Source: Pezizomycotina sp. ARF18 (lineage: Eukaryota; Ascomycota). From it: 52,444 bases of DNA. The translations under genes were made by a program, and so were the position numbers. Shown piece after piece: positions 1-10,749 of this stretch. Numbering within the stretch: position 1 is the first letter of the stretch; each line of letters starts with the position of its first letter. A model generated the notes under the pieces. The model searched no databases. It saw only the letters and a list, made by a program, of their open reading frames with translations, and was not told where the DNA came from. The stretch lies in NCBI GenBank assembly GCA_002224055.1, contig AZLU01000268.1:1-52444 (forward strand), read 5' to 3'.

Positions 1-782
1 CTACAGGGGGAAAAAAAGTATAAATAAAGGATAACATGATGAACAATGCATTAAAGTGATATATATACAAGCGAGGTATCTCCAACGCCGAAAGGTGAGA
101 GGCATACAAGATTGGAGCATAGTTTGTCTCCTTTCAATTTTGCATGCACTTTTTATGATGGGGTGGAAGAGTTGCTCTTTTGTTTTTCCTGGTTTCGTTT
201 CCTGTCCGTTTCCGTTTTCCATCACCTCTTTAATTGTATCGTATCCAACCTGTCAGGTACTCGGACGCACGACCATAACTTGAAGGATGAGGAAAGGCAA
301 AGGATGGGATTTCAAAGCCCGTCAGGTTTATGAGAGGAAGATAACAGTAAAGGAGTGTTCAATATCCCGTCTTCATGCATAAGAATGAAGCACAGGGGGA
401 ACAAAAAAAAAACGTCCATAGTCCAAAGTTAAGAAGATATAGGGAAAGAAAACCAGGGGGTATTTTTAATAGGCAATAATATAATAACTTGGAATTGCGT
501 ATAGGCGTGTATGAAAAAGATTAGGATGACAGATGACCTTTACATAATTTCATCAAAGACAATGATTGACATGAAGGACACAGGATGAAGGAACGTGAAA
601 AACCGAAACGAATGCGCTGAAGTTACAGATCAATAAAACAAGACCGCCTTTTAGTTATGATGAGGAGTAAAAAAATTGTACAGCAATCGTCAAATATCTT
701 ATTTATAGGTTAGGCGGCCAACATTGTGGCTATGAGACCTGGTATGCAATTTTTTACGGTCTGTCCATGGAGGTGGAATTCT
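1..782. other. Spacer downstream of cyclin B; nothing recognised
   Basis: This stretch follows the stop codon of the cyclin B gene on the minus strand and probably holds its 3' untranslated region. Reading frames are short on both strands and none resembles a known protein. No RNA gene was seen. Confidence 0.5.
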
Positions 783-2630
783 TCATCCATTTTCGACGAA
801 CAGGCTCGCTCTCTTATTGCGTTTCTCTGAAAACTTGTCGAAAAATAGCACTGTGGTGTTGCTGGCATTCTCACAGCACTCTACCAAGGTGTGAACGATT
901 GATCTGCTGTGATGCGATATATCCGCTATAGAAAAACGTGCGCAGGAGTCTATGGGTTCAAAGGAGAAGTCAGTGGCATTACCCAAGATGTGCACAAGAG
1001 AGCCGATATAAATCGAAACAAGTATTTGTGGATAACGGAATGGATACGAACCAGGACCCCTTCCCGAGCATATGCCTAGCTAGGTAATGCGCTCCAGCAG
1101 CCAAAAGCTCGGGGGACTACCCACGAACCTCTCGTCCATTATAGTGAGCTCGAGAAAATACGTTCGCGAGGGTTCTAGTTTCCAGATCATATCGTCGGCT
1201 TTCTGATCCTTCGCAGGAAGCTCAAGGGTCCCGGCCAACCGAGCTCATAACGTAGCATGGTGAGCATGTATCGCTCGGCCTTCAATAAATCTCCTCAACG
1301 CTATACCTCGGTCCACCTCATGATTCGATTTCGTGACAGAAGGGCATATTGATTTCTTCGTACTTGGCGGCAATGAAAAGGAGCCGTGGCTCCTACGAGC
1401 TGTAGCTTGCCCAAAGAAACGACTTTGGCGGAGAGGAACGCGGGTCCACGTAATTGGCAGTCAAACCAAGGTTTCCGGGAGGAGCTGGAACGGGCGTGAC
1501 CTGGACGATCCAGTCCATCAGGACGACCTCATCGACCATTGAATTTCTTTGTGATCTATGTAATTTGGGTTAGGTAGCAGCGAACCTGCGCAGATAGAAA
1601 AGATACATTGTCAGCAACATCTATCAAACGAGAAACAGGTTATGAAAGTTAGGAGACTACCTCTAGTTCACGCATATACTCGAAATCTCGTCGCCGTTTG
1701 AGCAACCATAGTGATATCCCATTCGTCGCTTCGTCAGTTTCGCCACCGAATTGCTCCTCGGCAGCAGCGATTTCCTTCTTATCTTTAGCGGACGTCCTGG
1801 GAAATAGGGTTACAGTCAAAGCACCGGTAATATTAGACGACTTTCGTTTTCGTCATCGATATCCACGTCGTCCTCGTCATCATCGGAGATATCGTTCAAG
1901 TGATTGACACCTATCGATTCGTGAGCATTCGGGCTCGGTAGTATCACTGTCAATGTTTGTGTGAACCAGGCCATCTTCATCTCCTCGCAACTTGACCGGA
2001 ATGAACAGGTCGCTGAGCGACGACCTCTGGTACCTGAATATCCACCTTCTTTTGGAGCCTCAATGCGTGACTTTGGTTTCTCTGACGTTTCTTCTGGTAG
2101 GGGCAACACTGCTTCGATTTGCGAACTGCCGCTGCGGTGGAAGCGACGGTCTTGGTGGTAACCTGGATAGACTTTTCCGTAACAGCTTTGTCGGCGAGAG
2201 GATTGGACACCTTGGACGATTGCTTGTTCGTATTAGACGCTCGAAGAGCCGGTTGCGATGCAGCATTTCACCCTTCGGTTGCAAGACAGCACTTTTAACA
2301 GCACCATCCTCTTTACCTCGCTTATGGTCGTTGCTTTCATATTATTATTCAGTTGCGCAAAGGCGGCGCGTTTCGCGCGACCCTGCAGACCCTTAGTCGC
2401 CTGGGACGCAGAGGAAGCCGCATTGTTGCTTCGCCCGACTGCAGCCGGCGCGTTTTCAAGTTCATCTTTGTACACCGTCAATGGACGACGCTGAGGCTAC
2501 AGAGGATTAAAAAAAGAAGAAAGTTAATAAACATTTCGAAACTCTTCAGGACGCCCAGGCAAAGAAGCGCCGTGGAAAAGAATAAAAAAAAGAGAAGTTA
2601 AATCAGGAGCGGACCTACCTTTGCATTCAT
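783..2630 (-). CDS. G2/mitotic B-type cyclin
   Basis: Regulatory subunit of the mitotic Cdk1 (Cdc2/Cdc28) kinase, acting mainly in the nucleus at G2/M and destroyed by the anaphase-promoting complex. The first coding exon is only 12 nt (2619-2630, MNAK), followed by a GTAGGT donor. The next exon starts at 2496 and gives a basic, low-complexity N-terminus with RAKRAAFAQLNNN, comparable to the N-terminal degradation region of B cyclins. The family motif EYMRELE lies just before an intron at about 1586-1660. Then come LPNPNYIDH, LMDWIVQVH and FIAAKYEE of the cyclin box, and GWPGPLSFLRR in the second fold. The C-terminus has the FDKFSEKRNKRASLFV-type ending. Several one-base frame breaks occur, for example near 1683 (GDEIFEYM). 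Length and order fit NimE/Cdc13-type cyclins. Sure of the family; the exact orthologue is inferred. Confidence 0.92.
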
Positions 2631-4827
2631 CTGAATGAATGATCGGTAATTATCTAGTAAATTATACTTGGACGATTTATGATCTTCGGAGTCTCGCAAA
2701 GAAGCAGGCAGGATAACTTCAACGGGTTGGCAGTATCGAAATTATCGATTGAAATTTCGAATAGACAAACGTCTCTTGGGATACGAAAAGAAAGAGTTAC
2801 GAGAAACAACCAAGAGATTTTCGTCTTCGAACCGCGGTGTGTCTAGGGGAAGATGTATGTAGGAATCTGATCGATGGGGAATGAACCGTTAGTTTAACTC
2901 CCCTAATCCTTTAAAAAAAAAATAACTTCCTAGGAAAAAGAGGGAAAAAATTTTTTTTTTCGTATAAAAGATTAAAGAGAGAGCATATGTTTAAGATACT
3001 TTTCAGAATCTCGTAATATCCTTACTCCTTCTAAAATCACACTTCCCGACTTTCCAAAATGAATATTAAGAGAAGAGAGGATAGATAGATTATAATAAAT
3101 AAAAAAGAAGAAATAGGAAAACCAGTAATAATGTATATATAAATAGTGATTGTTTGTTTTGAAGGAAAGGAAAAAAAAAAAAGATGATGATTGAAAAAAA
3201 CAAGAGGATTTAGGAGTAAGTGGTGTTGTTATTGTCGCGTTGGAAATAATTAGAAAGGAAAAAAAAAAAAAAAAAAAAGGATTTGTGGTTCGCAATTATT
3301 TTCTATCTTATTTTTCTTTGTTGTTGTGTTTTTATTTACTTTTATTTTTATTTTATTTTATTTCTTTTGTGGGCCTTTGCTTATTTTTTTTTTTTCTTTA
3401 AAAGAGTTGTTCCGTTTCAACCACAAAAAAATACTCAAGTATATATGTATATAGAAAATAGTAATAAATAAATAAAAAAAAAATTCGAAGTGAATATAGT
3501 GAAATAATAGAAATCACTTTGGTTCAATCGACTGATAGATAACAACAAGGCTCGTGAAGATGGAGGACCGTTGAAGGGAAAAATGAGAATGCAACGGAAT
3601 ACATGGCGATCTCGACGTGAACAAGCGGTATAGTACTTACTTACTTGATGAACCCTTTTCCCCCGTCTTTCTATATCGGACTCACAAATAATAGGTCGGA
3701 AAAAAAAAAAAAAGACGCGGTAAGAAGTTGTGATAGGGAAGAAAGAGAAAATAATACAGAGAGGGGAGAGAGAGAGAGAAAGAAATAGAAAAAGACCACG
3801 AGAGATACCCGGTTAAGTACTTGTTACTATAATACTATAATAATTTAATTATTTATTTATTCTCTCTATACTTAAGTACTAACTTGAAGACGTCTTTTTC
3901 TTTTTCTCTTTCAAACGGTTTGACAGTTCAAAAAATATCCTTCTGTCGTAATAGATCGGCTGTCAAGAACCGTTTCCCAAGCAACACGCAAAAAAAAAAA
4001 AGGGGAAAGTGTCGCAGCCTTTTTTTTTTTTTTTTTTTTTTTCAATAGGAGGAGGCTCAAAGGAAAAAAAAAATAAATCACAAACCCCAGAAATTCATTT
4101 TTTTTTTGAAAAATACCTTAAAAAAGCAGTCGTTACTTTCATTCTTGGTTCGGTTACAGAATAAGCAACAAGCGTCCCCTTTCTTTTCTTTTCTTTTCTT
4201 TTTTTTCTACCCCGTGTAACCGTTAATACTTACCCGAACAGTCTGATACATGTTACATCATACCGCATCCAGTCACGTTCCCAATGGTCTAGAAAGCCGA
4301 TTTCACACGCGAATAACGTAAACAAACTCCCGCGCATCACGTGATATCAGAAATATTACAATCTTAGTTTTGTTTATCCTGAGCGGTAAGAAAAGACAGT
4401 GCTCTTTAATTATTCCCACTTCTTTTATATTATAAGTCGTGCCATGAAAATATAGGCCTCTGCTTCTACTTACTTGGTATATGATATATAAATCTTATAT
4501 AATTCGATTGAGCAGTTTGCAGTAGTATTCTTTTCATCAAAGCAATTCTTAGACTTCTTCTTGAAAGTTGTTTTTGAATAAAAGTAGGATGGAATATTTA
4601 CCACTATAAAAACTTTTTTGATACAAAACAATTAAGTTTTTTTTTTTTTTTTTTTTGTTTCCTCCTTTAAATATTTCATATGATCATGTTGCTAGGACAC
4701 GATCAAACAATTTCGTTTAATCCACTTAGTAATTACAGGTATATGATGTTAAGCTTATTTTCTTCTTCCAATGATGCAGGTTTGAGTTAGCTATATATAT
4801 ATATATAATATATATTGAAATACATAC
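2631..4827. other. AT-rich spacer with homopolymers; no gene recognised
   Basis: This is the upstream region of the cyclin B gene and the downstream region of the small gene at 4828-5464. It holds many poly-A and poly-T runs (for example 4020-4042 and 4638-4656), GA-rich stretches around 3760-3790 and a TA repeat near 4792-4812. A palindromic TCACGTGA lies at 4337-4344. Short frames such as the poly-Phe one near 3000-3295 are products of the low-complexity DNA. Confidence 0.5.
4337..4344. promoter_or_regulatory. TCACGTGA E-box palindrome
   Basis: A perfect 8-bp palindrome TCACGTGA, the core bound by bHLH factors such as Cbf1 and Pho4 in fungi. It lies in the spacer upstream of cyclin B, about 1.7 kb from that start, so the target gene is unclear. 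Binding is inference from the motif only. Confidence 0.3.
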
Positions 4828-5464
4828 TTAACAGACGCTTTGAAGAAATGTCGAACGGGCTACACTATTCTCAACCTGAATGTATCCCAGTTTCCACGCT
4901 CCTTCGAGGGAAAGCTCGAATATAATGTTACTTAGATATTTTTTCACTTTGTCCGTTTCTTCTTTTTTATGCCCGCAGTCCTCTGTGAAAAAAAAAAATT
5001 AGAAAAAAAAGAGACAAAAAAAAATTAGAAATTACATCAAAAGGTTAAATTTATTTTAAATTTATTGAACCTCAAATGGTGGGGGATCGCGGGGACAAAC
5101 CATGTTTAGGATGCGTCTCCGTGTGCCTAGGGAACGGAGATATTTTTGACGAAGCGATTATATCGTCACTTCCAGCAACCTATTGAAAGAGGAGCGAATT
5201 TATAATTAACTAAAGAACGGTCACGCTGATTTGAAACAAAGAAAGAAAAAAAATATAGAAAGAAACTGGTAGATATATATATAATAGAGAGAGAAAGAAA
5301 GAGGGAGAGAGGCGGAGGAGCGCTTAGTTAACCGCGAGTAACAGTTAGTATCCTTACCCCTTGAGCATTGAAATGTTGGGCATGCTTCTTGTCTGGGCTG
5401 CTAAGAGGTCGAGTTTTGCACTCGACAGGTACTCGTCCTCAACATTCGCTGCGCGTTCAGACAT
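4828..5464 (-). CDS. Small unknown three-exon protein, about 118 residues
   Basis: I do not recognise this protein. Exon 1 (5464 down to 5358) starts MSERAANVEDEYLSSAKLDL, continues LLAAQTRSMPNISMLKG, and ends at a GGTAAGG donor. Exon 2 (about 5178 to 5100) follows a TTTCAATAG acceptor and reads VAGSDDIIASSKISPFPRH and onward. Exon 3 follows TTTTTTTCACAG and reads EDCGHKKEETDKVKKYLSN, then FELSLEGAWKLGYIQVEN, to a TAA at 4828-4830. The exon 2 to exon 3 junction keeps one frame. The exon 1 to exon 2 junction needs one base more or less, like the frame breaks seen in neighbouring known genes. The product would be soluble and mixed in charge, with no signal peptide or membrane segment. Each exon is short, so the gene is easily missed. 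Function unknown. Confidence 0.55.
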
Positions 5465-6608
5465 GACTTTTATATATTAAATATCTGTCTGGTGTTTTTG
5501 TAGCTTTCGCTGTAGGGGATTTTAACAATACTAGGGGTGTATAAGAAAGATTAGATAATTACTTAATGATATGAATACTTTAATGTGTAGTATTCGACTA
5601 TTTTATTACACCTGACAATAAGTATCTCAAAAGTCGAAAATATGTCTGCAATCGTGATAGATACCTGATGTGTTATTGTATAGAACGAATATATACTTGA
5701 GTGTGCCTTGTTTCTTTCTTCTTTTTATTTTTTAGCTGCTAATGAAGCAAAGGGACAAAAAGGAGAAGAAAAGGGAAGAAAAGGGAAGAAAAGGGAAGAA
5801 AAAGCGGAGAAGGTGTGGAACGGATTCAAAGACCCTTTTTATAATTGAGTTCATATATTTTTTTCAAAGCAACATCCAGAGAATAGTCAATGGGATTGGA
5901 GGAGCACTGGCCAATAATCTACTAGGTCAGATCGTATAGAACAGACCCTTTCAAGTGATTTACATGGTATTCTACTAGTGCTATGAATATTGACACTTGA
6001 TTCCAATTGCTGCTTGCTACCTATGGCATGATATTTTCAAGCGGCCCACAACATTAATCTTTTCCTCATCGACCAAATAGTTTAAATCGACGGTGGCCGG
6101 AAAGCTGGGTACATGTATATTGTATATACTGCGTAACGACAAATACAAATCCTTACACAGGCTACTTACTTGTATTAAGTACCAGAACCCAAGTGACCAT
6201 TCCTCGCAGTATTTAAAAGTTAGGGAGGTGACCTACGAGCTTACTATTACTTCTCTTACTTTCATTAACTATAAGCATTTATTGAAAAGGGATCATAATA
6301 ATTTTATAATGATTGAGTAGTATCACTGCGCCCTTCGAATTTCTAGATTTTTTTCCCTTTTTTTTTTTTTTTTTTTTGAATGAAAGATGTCAAAAATACT
6401 AAAGTTAGCTACATCGGATCAAAAGCTATAGATGAGAGTATTCTTGTATCAGGTAGGAAGCGAGTCGTTGCGTTATACTGCAAGTAAGAGGTGTTAAAAA
6501 AAAAAAAAAAAAAAAAAGGGAAAAAAAAAAAAAGAGGGTACTACCGATAAGTATTCAATGATGTTCCGAACCCGTCATTGCATTTAGAAAAATACCTCCT
6601 TAGTAGTA
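5465..6608. other. Spacer; no gene recognised
   Basis: Upstream region of the small gene at 4828-5464. A GGGAAGAAAA-type repeat near 5762-5802 creates a lysine-rich plus-strand frame of low complexity. A T-run lies at 6359-6377 and A-runs at 6497-6532. No conserved protein pattern was seen. Confidence 0.45.
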
Positions 6609-7000
6609 CTTATAAGCTTAAGTAATAACAAGAGTAACAATAATAAACTAAATCCTGTAAGTCCTGAAGGAGGAGAGGAGGGGGGGAGTGAAATATATCA
6701 CTTGATCGAATGTATAAAATGGAAATAAATTCAAATGAAGTATTAATAAAGTTAATATGACAAAGTGATACGCATCCATCCCCTTCGTTTTCCGTCAAGA
6801 GAAAAGAAAAAAGAAAAAAAAAAAAATGTGGGGAAAAGCAAAACAATACTTTAGATGTTTCCCCACAATTTACCTCCGGGAATAGCAAACATTGTAGCCA
6901 GAATAAAAAGAGGTTCGTCTACCTTCTCGAAACGTCCTGAAAAAAAAAAAAAAAAAGTATTACCCGTCACGGTAAACCCCGAACTGAATTAATTTTTTCT
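6609..7000 (-). CDS. Possible small membrane-protein gene (doubtful)
   Basis: Two stretches join in frame across a plausible intron. The first, after a poly-pyrimidine tract and AG near 6940, reads GRFEKVDEPLFILATMFAIP and ends at a GGAG/GTAAAT donor near 6875. The second, after CTCCTCAG near 6660, reads GLTGFS followed by nine leucines and ends KLISTTKEVFF with a stop near 6609. A third short exon reading SGFTVT may precede them near 6970. The hydrophobic tail could be a membrane anchor, but leucine runs also arise by chance from the AT-rich TTA/CTT repeats here. No start codon was fixed and no family recognised. Confidence 0.25.
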
Positions 7001-7516
7001 TTTATTACTTGGTATTTGTGACGAGCGAGGAAGGAGCTGACACTCGAATTTCCGAGCGTACTTATGAGACTTCAGTGTCACCGGGAAATAATAAATCGGT
7101 TTTCCTGACGTAGGAATTGACGTGAAGCATTGCATTGCCACTATTTTCGTGACATCAATTTCGTAGTATTCATCCCTCCTCTCTCTCTCTCTCTTTTTTT
7201 CCCTTTTTTCCCCCTTTTTCCCTCCTTCTTAGTGAAACAATTCCTTTCCGTATATGAAGGCGTTATATATATAAAATGCAATGTTCGGAGTAGAAAAAAA
7301 AAAAAACAAAAAAAAAAAAACTATAGAGTAATGCGATGATAAAATCGAGCTTATCTACATTGAAACTGAAGGAATAACTATGGAATCGAAACGAGCCTGA
7401 TTCTTCCACGCTGGTTACAGTACATTTTTGGTGAGGAGGAAAAAAAAGGAGAGGAGAGAATAATTCCCCGTTCCTGGCTGTTTATTCATTCACTCCACCT
7501 TCTAGACTCCTTTCGA

Positions 7517-8437
7517 CTAGAGTTCTGCCCCGGATGCGAGTGGACCCTTGCTCTGATGTGTGCTCGGGGATCCAGCTTTCGTAGTACTTATCGGTCCACT
7601 GCCAACGTCAGCTCCGCTGACACGGATGGTTTCGGTGGGTGGTGGCTGTTGTCTTCTCTTCTGCTTCTTGGGGAGGAGCGGGACGACCCAGGTGCTGTAC
7701 GCAAAGTAACCGATACTGCCGACCAACACGAGAAGGACGAAATAAAGGAGGAGAGAGACTTAAAGTTGACGGAGATATTAGTTAGCATTTAGAGATTGAC
7801 AACCTACAAAATTAAGTCAAGCGGATGGGTGGCGAGATAATTAATGAAGAAAGCCAATGGCGTAAATTACGTGTTGAGAAAAAAAAAAAAATGGAGAGAG
7901 AGTAAGAAAATAGGAATATAAGGATCAATTGCGTTGTAACTTACAGTTGAGGATCGAGCAAAGAGGTCTCGGGCTCAACCACAGAGACGGTGCATTGTAA
8001 ACGCCCCTGGTAAAAGTGGTTCCATTTAGAACCATCACCATTCCAAGCTCCAGTATGACGTCCTGCGGCTGCATGTCGACGATGAAGCTGTACGCAACAC
8101 GGTGCTTTTCATTGGCCTTGACGACCTTACCGACCTTCGCGGAGGTGAGATTGCTGATGATGGCACTGTGATCACTCTCCAGAGAGCACCCCCGACCATC
8201 TCAAGCGATAGGGGCCAGGCTCGTTGTTGTCGACGGTGATGTCTAGCTTCGTGATGTGACCGTTGACGACGGTGACGCCGAGGGGCGATTGCGTCTCGAA
8301 GGCGACGTTAACGTCCAGCTTTGGGTCGCGCTCGAAGACCTTCGGCTCGGTGTCCTCCGCTGCCGCTGCGTCCGGGGTGGTGGCAAAGGCGGCACCGAGC
8401 AGAACCCCGGAAGTAACGTGGCTGGTATGAGACGCAT
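7517..8437 (-). CDS. TRAP-alpha / Irc22-like ER membrane protein
   Basis: Homologue of the alpha subunit of the translocon-associated protein complex, named Irc22 in yeasts: a type I ER membrane protein with a lumenal beta-sandwich domain. The start at 8437 gives a signal peptide (MRLIPATLLPG, then VLLGAAFA). The lumenal part shows PLGVTVVNGHITKL, the NNEPGP motif, SNLTSAKVGKVVKANEKH, AYSFIVDMQPQDV and YNAPVSVVEPETSLLDPQ, which are family landmarks. An intron of about 150-170 bp starts at 7944 (GTAAGT). The last exon has one membrane segment (LLLYFVLLVLVGSIGYFAY) and a basic cytosolic tail (PKKQKRRQ). Frame breaks occur near 8405 (C-run), near 8200 and near 7990. Length of about 230 residues fits fungal family members. 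Confidence 0.85.
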
Positions 8438-8947
8438 TGTCGCACGACTTGGATCTAAATTCGGACAAAATATAAAATTTTGTTTCTTTCTTCACTTTGA
8501 ATTCGGTCGAGAGATGTATGCACTAATAGAGAGGGGACGATGGTGTATATTTATATTTAAAATAAATGTTTATTTCTTTCTTCAAAAATGTATTGTAAAG
8601 TAGCACCACCGTTAGAAAATCACGCAAAGAGAAAAAAAAAAAAAAGGCAATGGTTTCTTCTTTTCTATACAAATACTGAAATATTTTAATTTGTCCTTAT
8701 TTTAGCCTTTACTAGCAGGTGTGGGTCGCCTTCCTCAATTAGTAAGTTTCGGTGCTGATATTATTATTATTATATAACTGACACTCCTGCTATCTGCACG
8801 CTAGGGACCGTTATTTTTTCTGAGCTGGTCCGAAATTCTCCTATGCAACTTGAACTTGGAAGTCTTTCAGAATTATCCATTTTAGTAGTATTAATTAATT
8901 GCCTCTACCATCAAAGATGGGACCACGTAATTGCTGCTACCTGTACC
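8438..8947. other. Spacer between TRAP-alpha and the HAD hydrolase
   Basis: About 510 bp holding the promoter of the TRAP-alpha-like gene and the 3' region of the hydrolase gene, both on the minus strand. A-run at 8632-8645 and an ATT repeat near 8758-8772. Nothing else was seen. Confidence 0.45.
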
Positions 8948-10111
8948 TCATCTGTAGGAAATCAACACGCCTGAATTCATACCAGATGGTCCCAAAGCTG
9001 TGAGAGGTCCGATATAACCGGGAAGCCCCGGCCAGTTGCCGCCGGTTCCGATGATTCGGTTCCCCTTTGCAGAAGAACGCCTCGCCAACCTAACCGGGAT
9101 GCCCAAGCAAGTCCTTCTGGAAATCATCGCCAACGTGAACGCAAGTCCAATTTTTAAAACCCCCAGGGCCTCCTTCTCTTCTCGCCGCGGTCGCCAACGC
9201 GTTGCAAAATATCCACGGCGACGGCTTTTCGTGGCCTACGTCGTAGGAAAGTGCGACAAAGTCTAATATCGCATCCGTGCTCCCCATCCCCATCTCGACC
9301 GCCCTTCATCCAAGTTGTCCGTGGGTTTGGAATTCGAGCTCGCCCTGTCTAGAATTGGCAACCCCAAGGATGGGAGGACCTTCAGTACCCGATCATCTGA
9401 ATTAGAAATAACGCCGACGGCAAGCTCGTCGTAAGTTTCTTTGCTTCCTTTGCGAGGTTCCAGGTTGCGGTACTCGGATCCAATCCGCCGCAAAAATGGA
9501 TGACATCTGCATATAGTTATAACCCTCTCTAGAAGAAAACCGTTTTAGTAGTGCTTTGGCTAAGGGATCGAGCCGCTCATATAACGTCGACGGAAGATGC
9601 GGCTTAAATGTATTAAAGATTACCTTTTTGACGAGGAATCGGAGCGAGAGAGGTAAAAACAAAAAAAGGGTTCTCGTAAGTATAAATACTCGATTCAAAA
9701 TATAAGAATATATCGCAAAGGAATTTTAAGGAGGGATTACAGAGGTCCACCAAGAATCGGGACTTCTCCCACTTTCGCGGCCATAATTTGGATTTAACTT
9801 GGATTCCAATTTGATCGCTGCATGACAACCATTAGCATAAAGCTGGTATCTTTCATCATTATAATAACAAAGAGATACATGAAGAAGGGGGGGGGGTTTC
9901 ATATGTTTTCACCCCTTCTTCTTTCTTTTTTTTTCATGTATAGGTTCACCGGATTTTAATGTAACCTCTAGTTCCCTGAAGGCTATGCCACGGATGCCGA
10001 ACTGTTTCGCGACCTCTACATATTGCTTCGCAACCGTCGCTTTCGGAGTATATAGCGTGTTGAATGCATCAAAGTGATAAGGAGAGCTCTAGTGTTTCGA
10101 CCGTAGACCAT
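8948..10111 (-). CDS. HAD-family hydrolase, HDHD3 / YMR130W type
   Basis: Haloacid dehalogenase-like phosphatase of unknown substrate, related to human HDHD3 and yeast YMR130W. The start at 10111 reads MVYGRNTRALLIT and runs into the nucleophile motif FDAFNTLYTPKATVA. One T is missing at 10070-10074, which breaks the frame inside this motif. After an intron following ELEVTLKS, the cap region shows LNPNYGRESG and SWWTSVI, then TLYERLDPLAKALLKRFSS. Motif II is GVISNSDDRVLKVLPSLG, the lysine motif is YDVGHEKPSPWIF, and motif III is VHVGDDFQKDLLG (near 9110). All catalytic motifs are therefore present in order across shifted frames. The C-terminus (NRIIGTGGNWPGLPG) is less conserved and its end is approximate. 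Substrate not inferable. Confidence 0.85.
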
Positions 10112-10299
10112 ATGGAGGTACCTTAATATAGATATTATTTAAGTATTTATTCAAAGTATTAAAAGATCTGATAAATCCACTATCTCGGTTAGAGAGAGAG
10201 AGAGAAAAAAATAAAGCCGGAAGGAATAGATGGCGAACTTCCTCTTTGTTTCGTACCTTAAGGGAGTGGCTAAACCTATTTCTACAAGGGATTTCCTTA

Positions 10300-10307
10300 T
10301 CACGTGA
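10300..10307. promoter_or_regulatory. TCACGTGA E-box palindrome upstream of the HAD gene
   Basis: A perfect TCACGTGA palindrome about 190 bp upstream of the hydrolase start at 10111, a promoter-like distance. Such sites bind Cbf1- or Pho4-like bHLH factors in ascomycetes. The regulatory role is inferred. Confidence 0.35.
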
Positions 10308-10405
10308 GCGTGATTCTTAAGGTATTTTTGTAAGTGTAAAATATATTGTAAGTGGCAGTCTTGGAGCCGGAGCGCGTGCTACTTACTATAGTTTATGGTA
10401 CAGAG

Positions 10406-10408
10406 AAA

Positions 10409-10465
<57 letters not shown>

Positions 10466-10467
10466 AA
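10406..10467. repeat. (GAAA)n microsatellite
   Basis: A near-perfect tetranucleotide repeat of about 15 units in the spacer between the HAD hydrolase start and the RPC4 stop. It produces a meaningless lysine/glutamate-rich plus-strand frame. Confidence 0.9.
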
Positions 10468-10749
10468 AGGAATTAATGTCCTATGGTGATATTGAGACTA
10501 GAGCGCCGACTTTAACTATCCTTCCGAAACGAAACGTCGCGATAGCTCAAACATTATTGTTTGTATTAGAGCTTTGCTGGTTGTTGGTTAATCATAATTC
10601 CTTCGGCTGACTTTTATCCCTCCAGAGGATTCGTATAGCATCCGTCTGGACCGTTTCAAATCCAATGACGATTCTGCATTAAATTAGGAAACTGGCCAAA
10701 AGGACGAGAAAACGTTTATTATACAGAATTCGAACTCTACCCCAAACTC

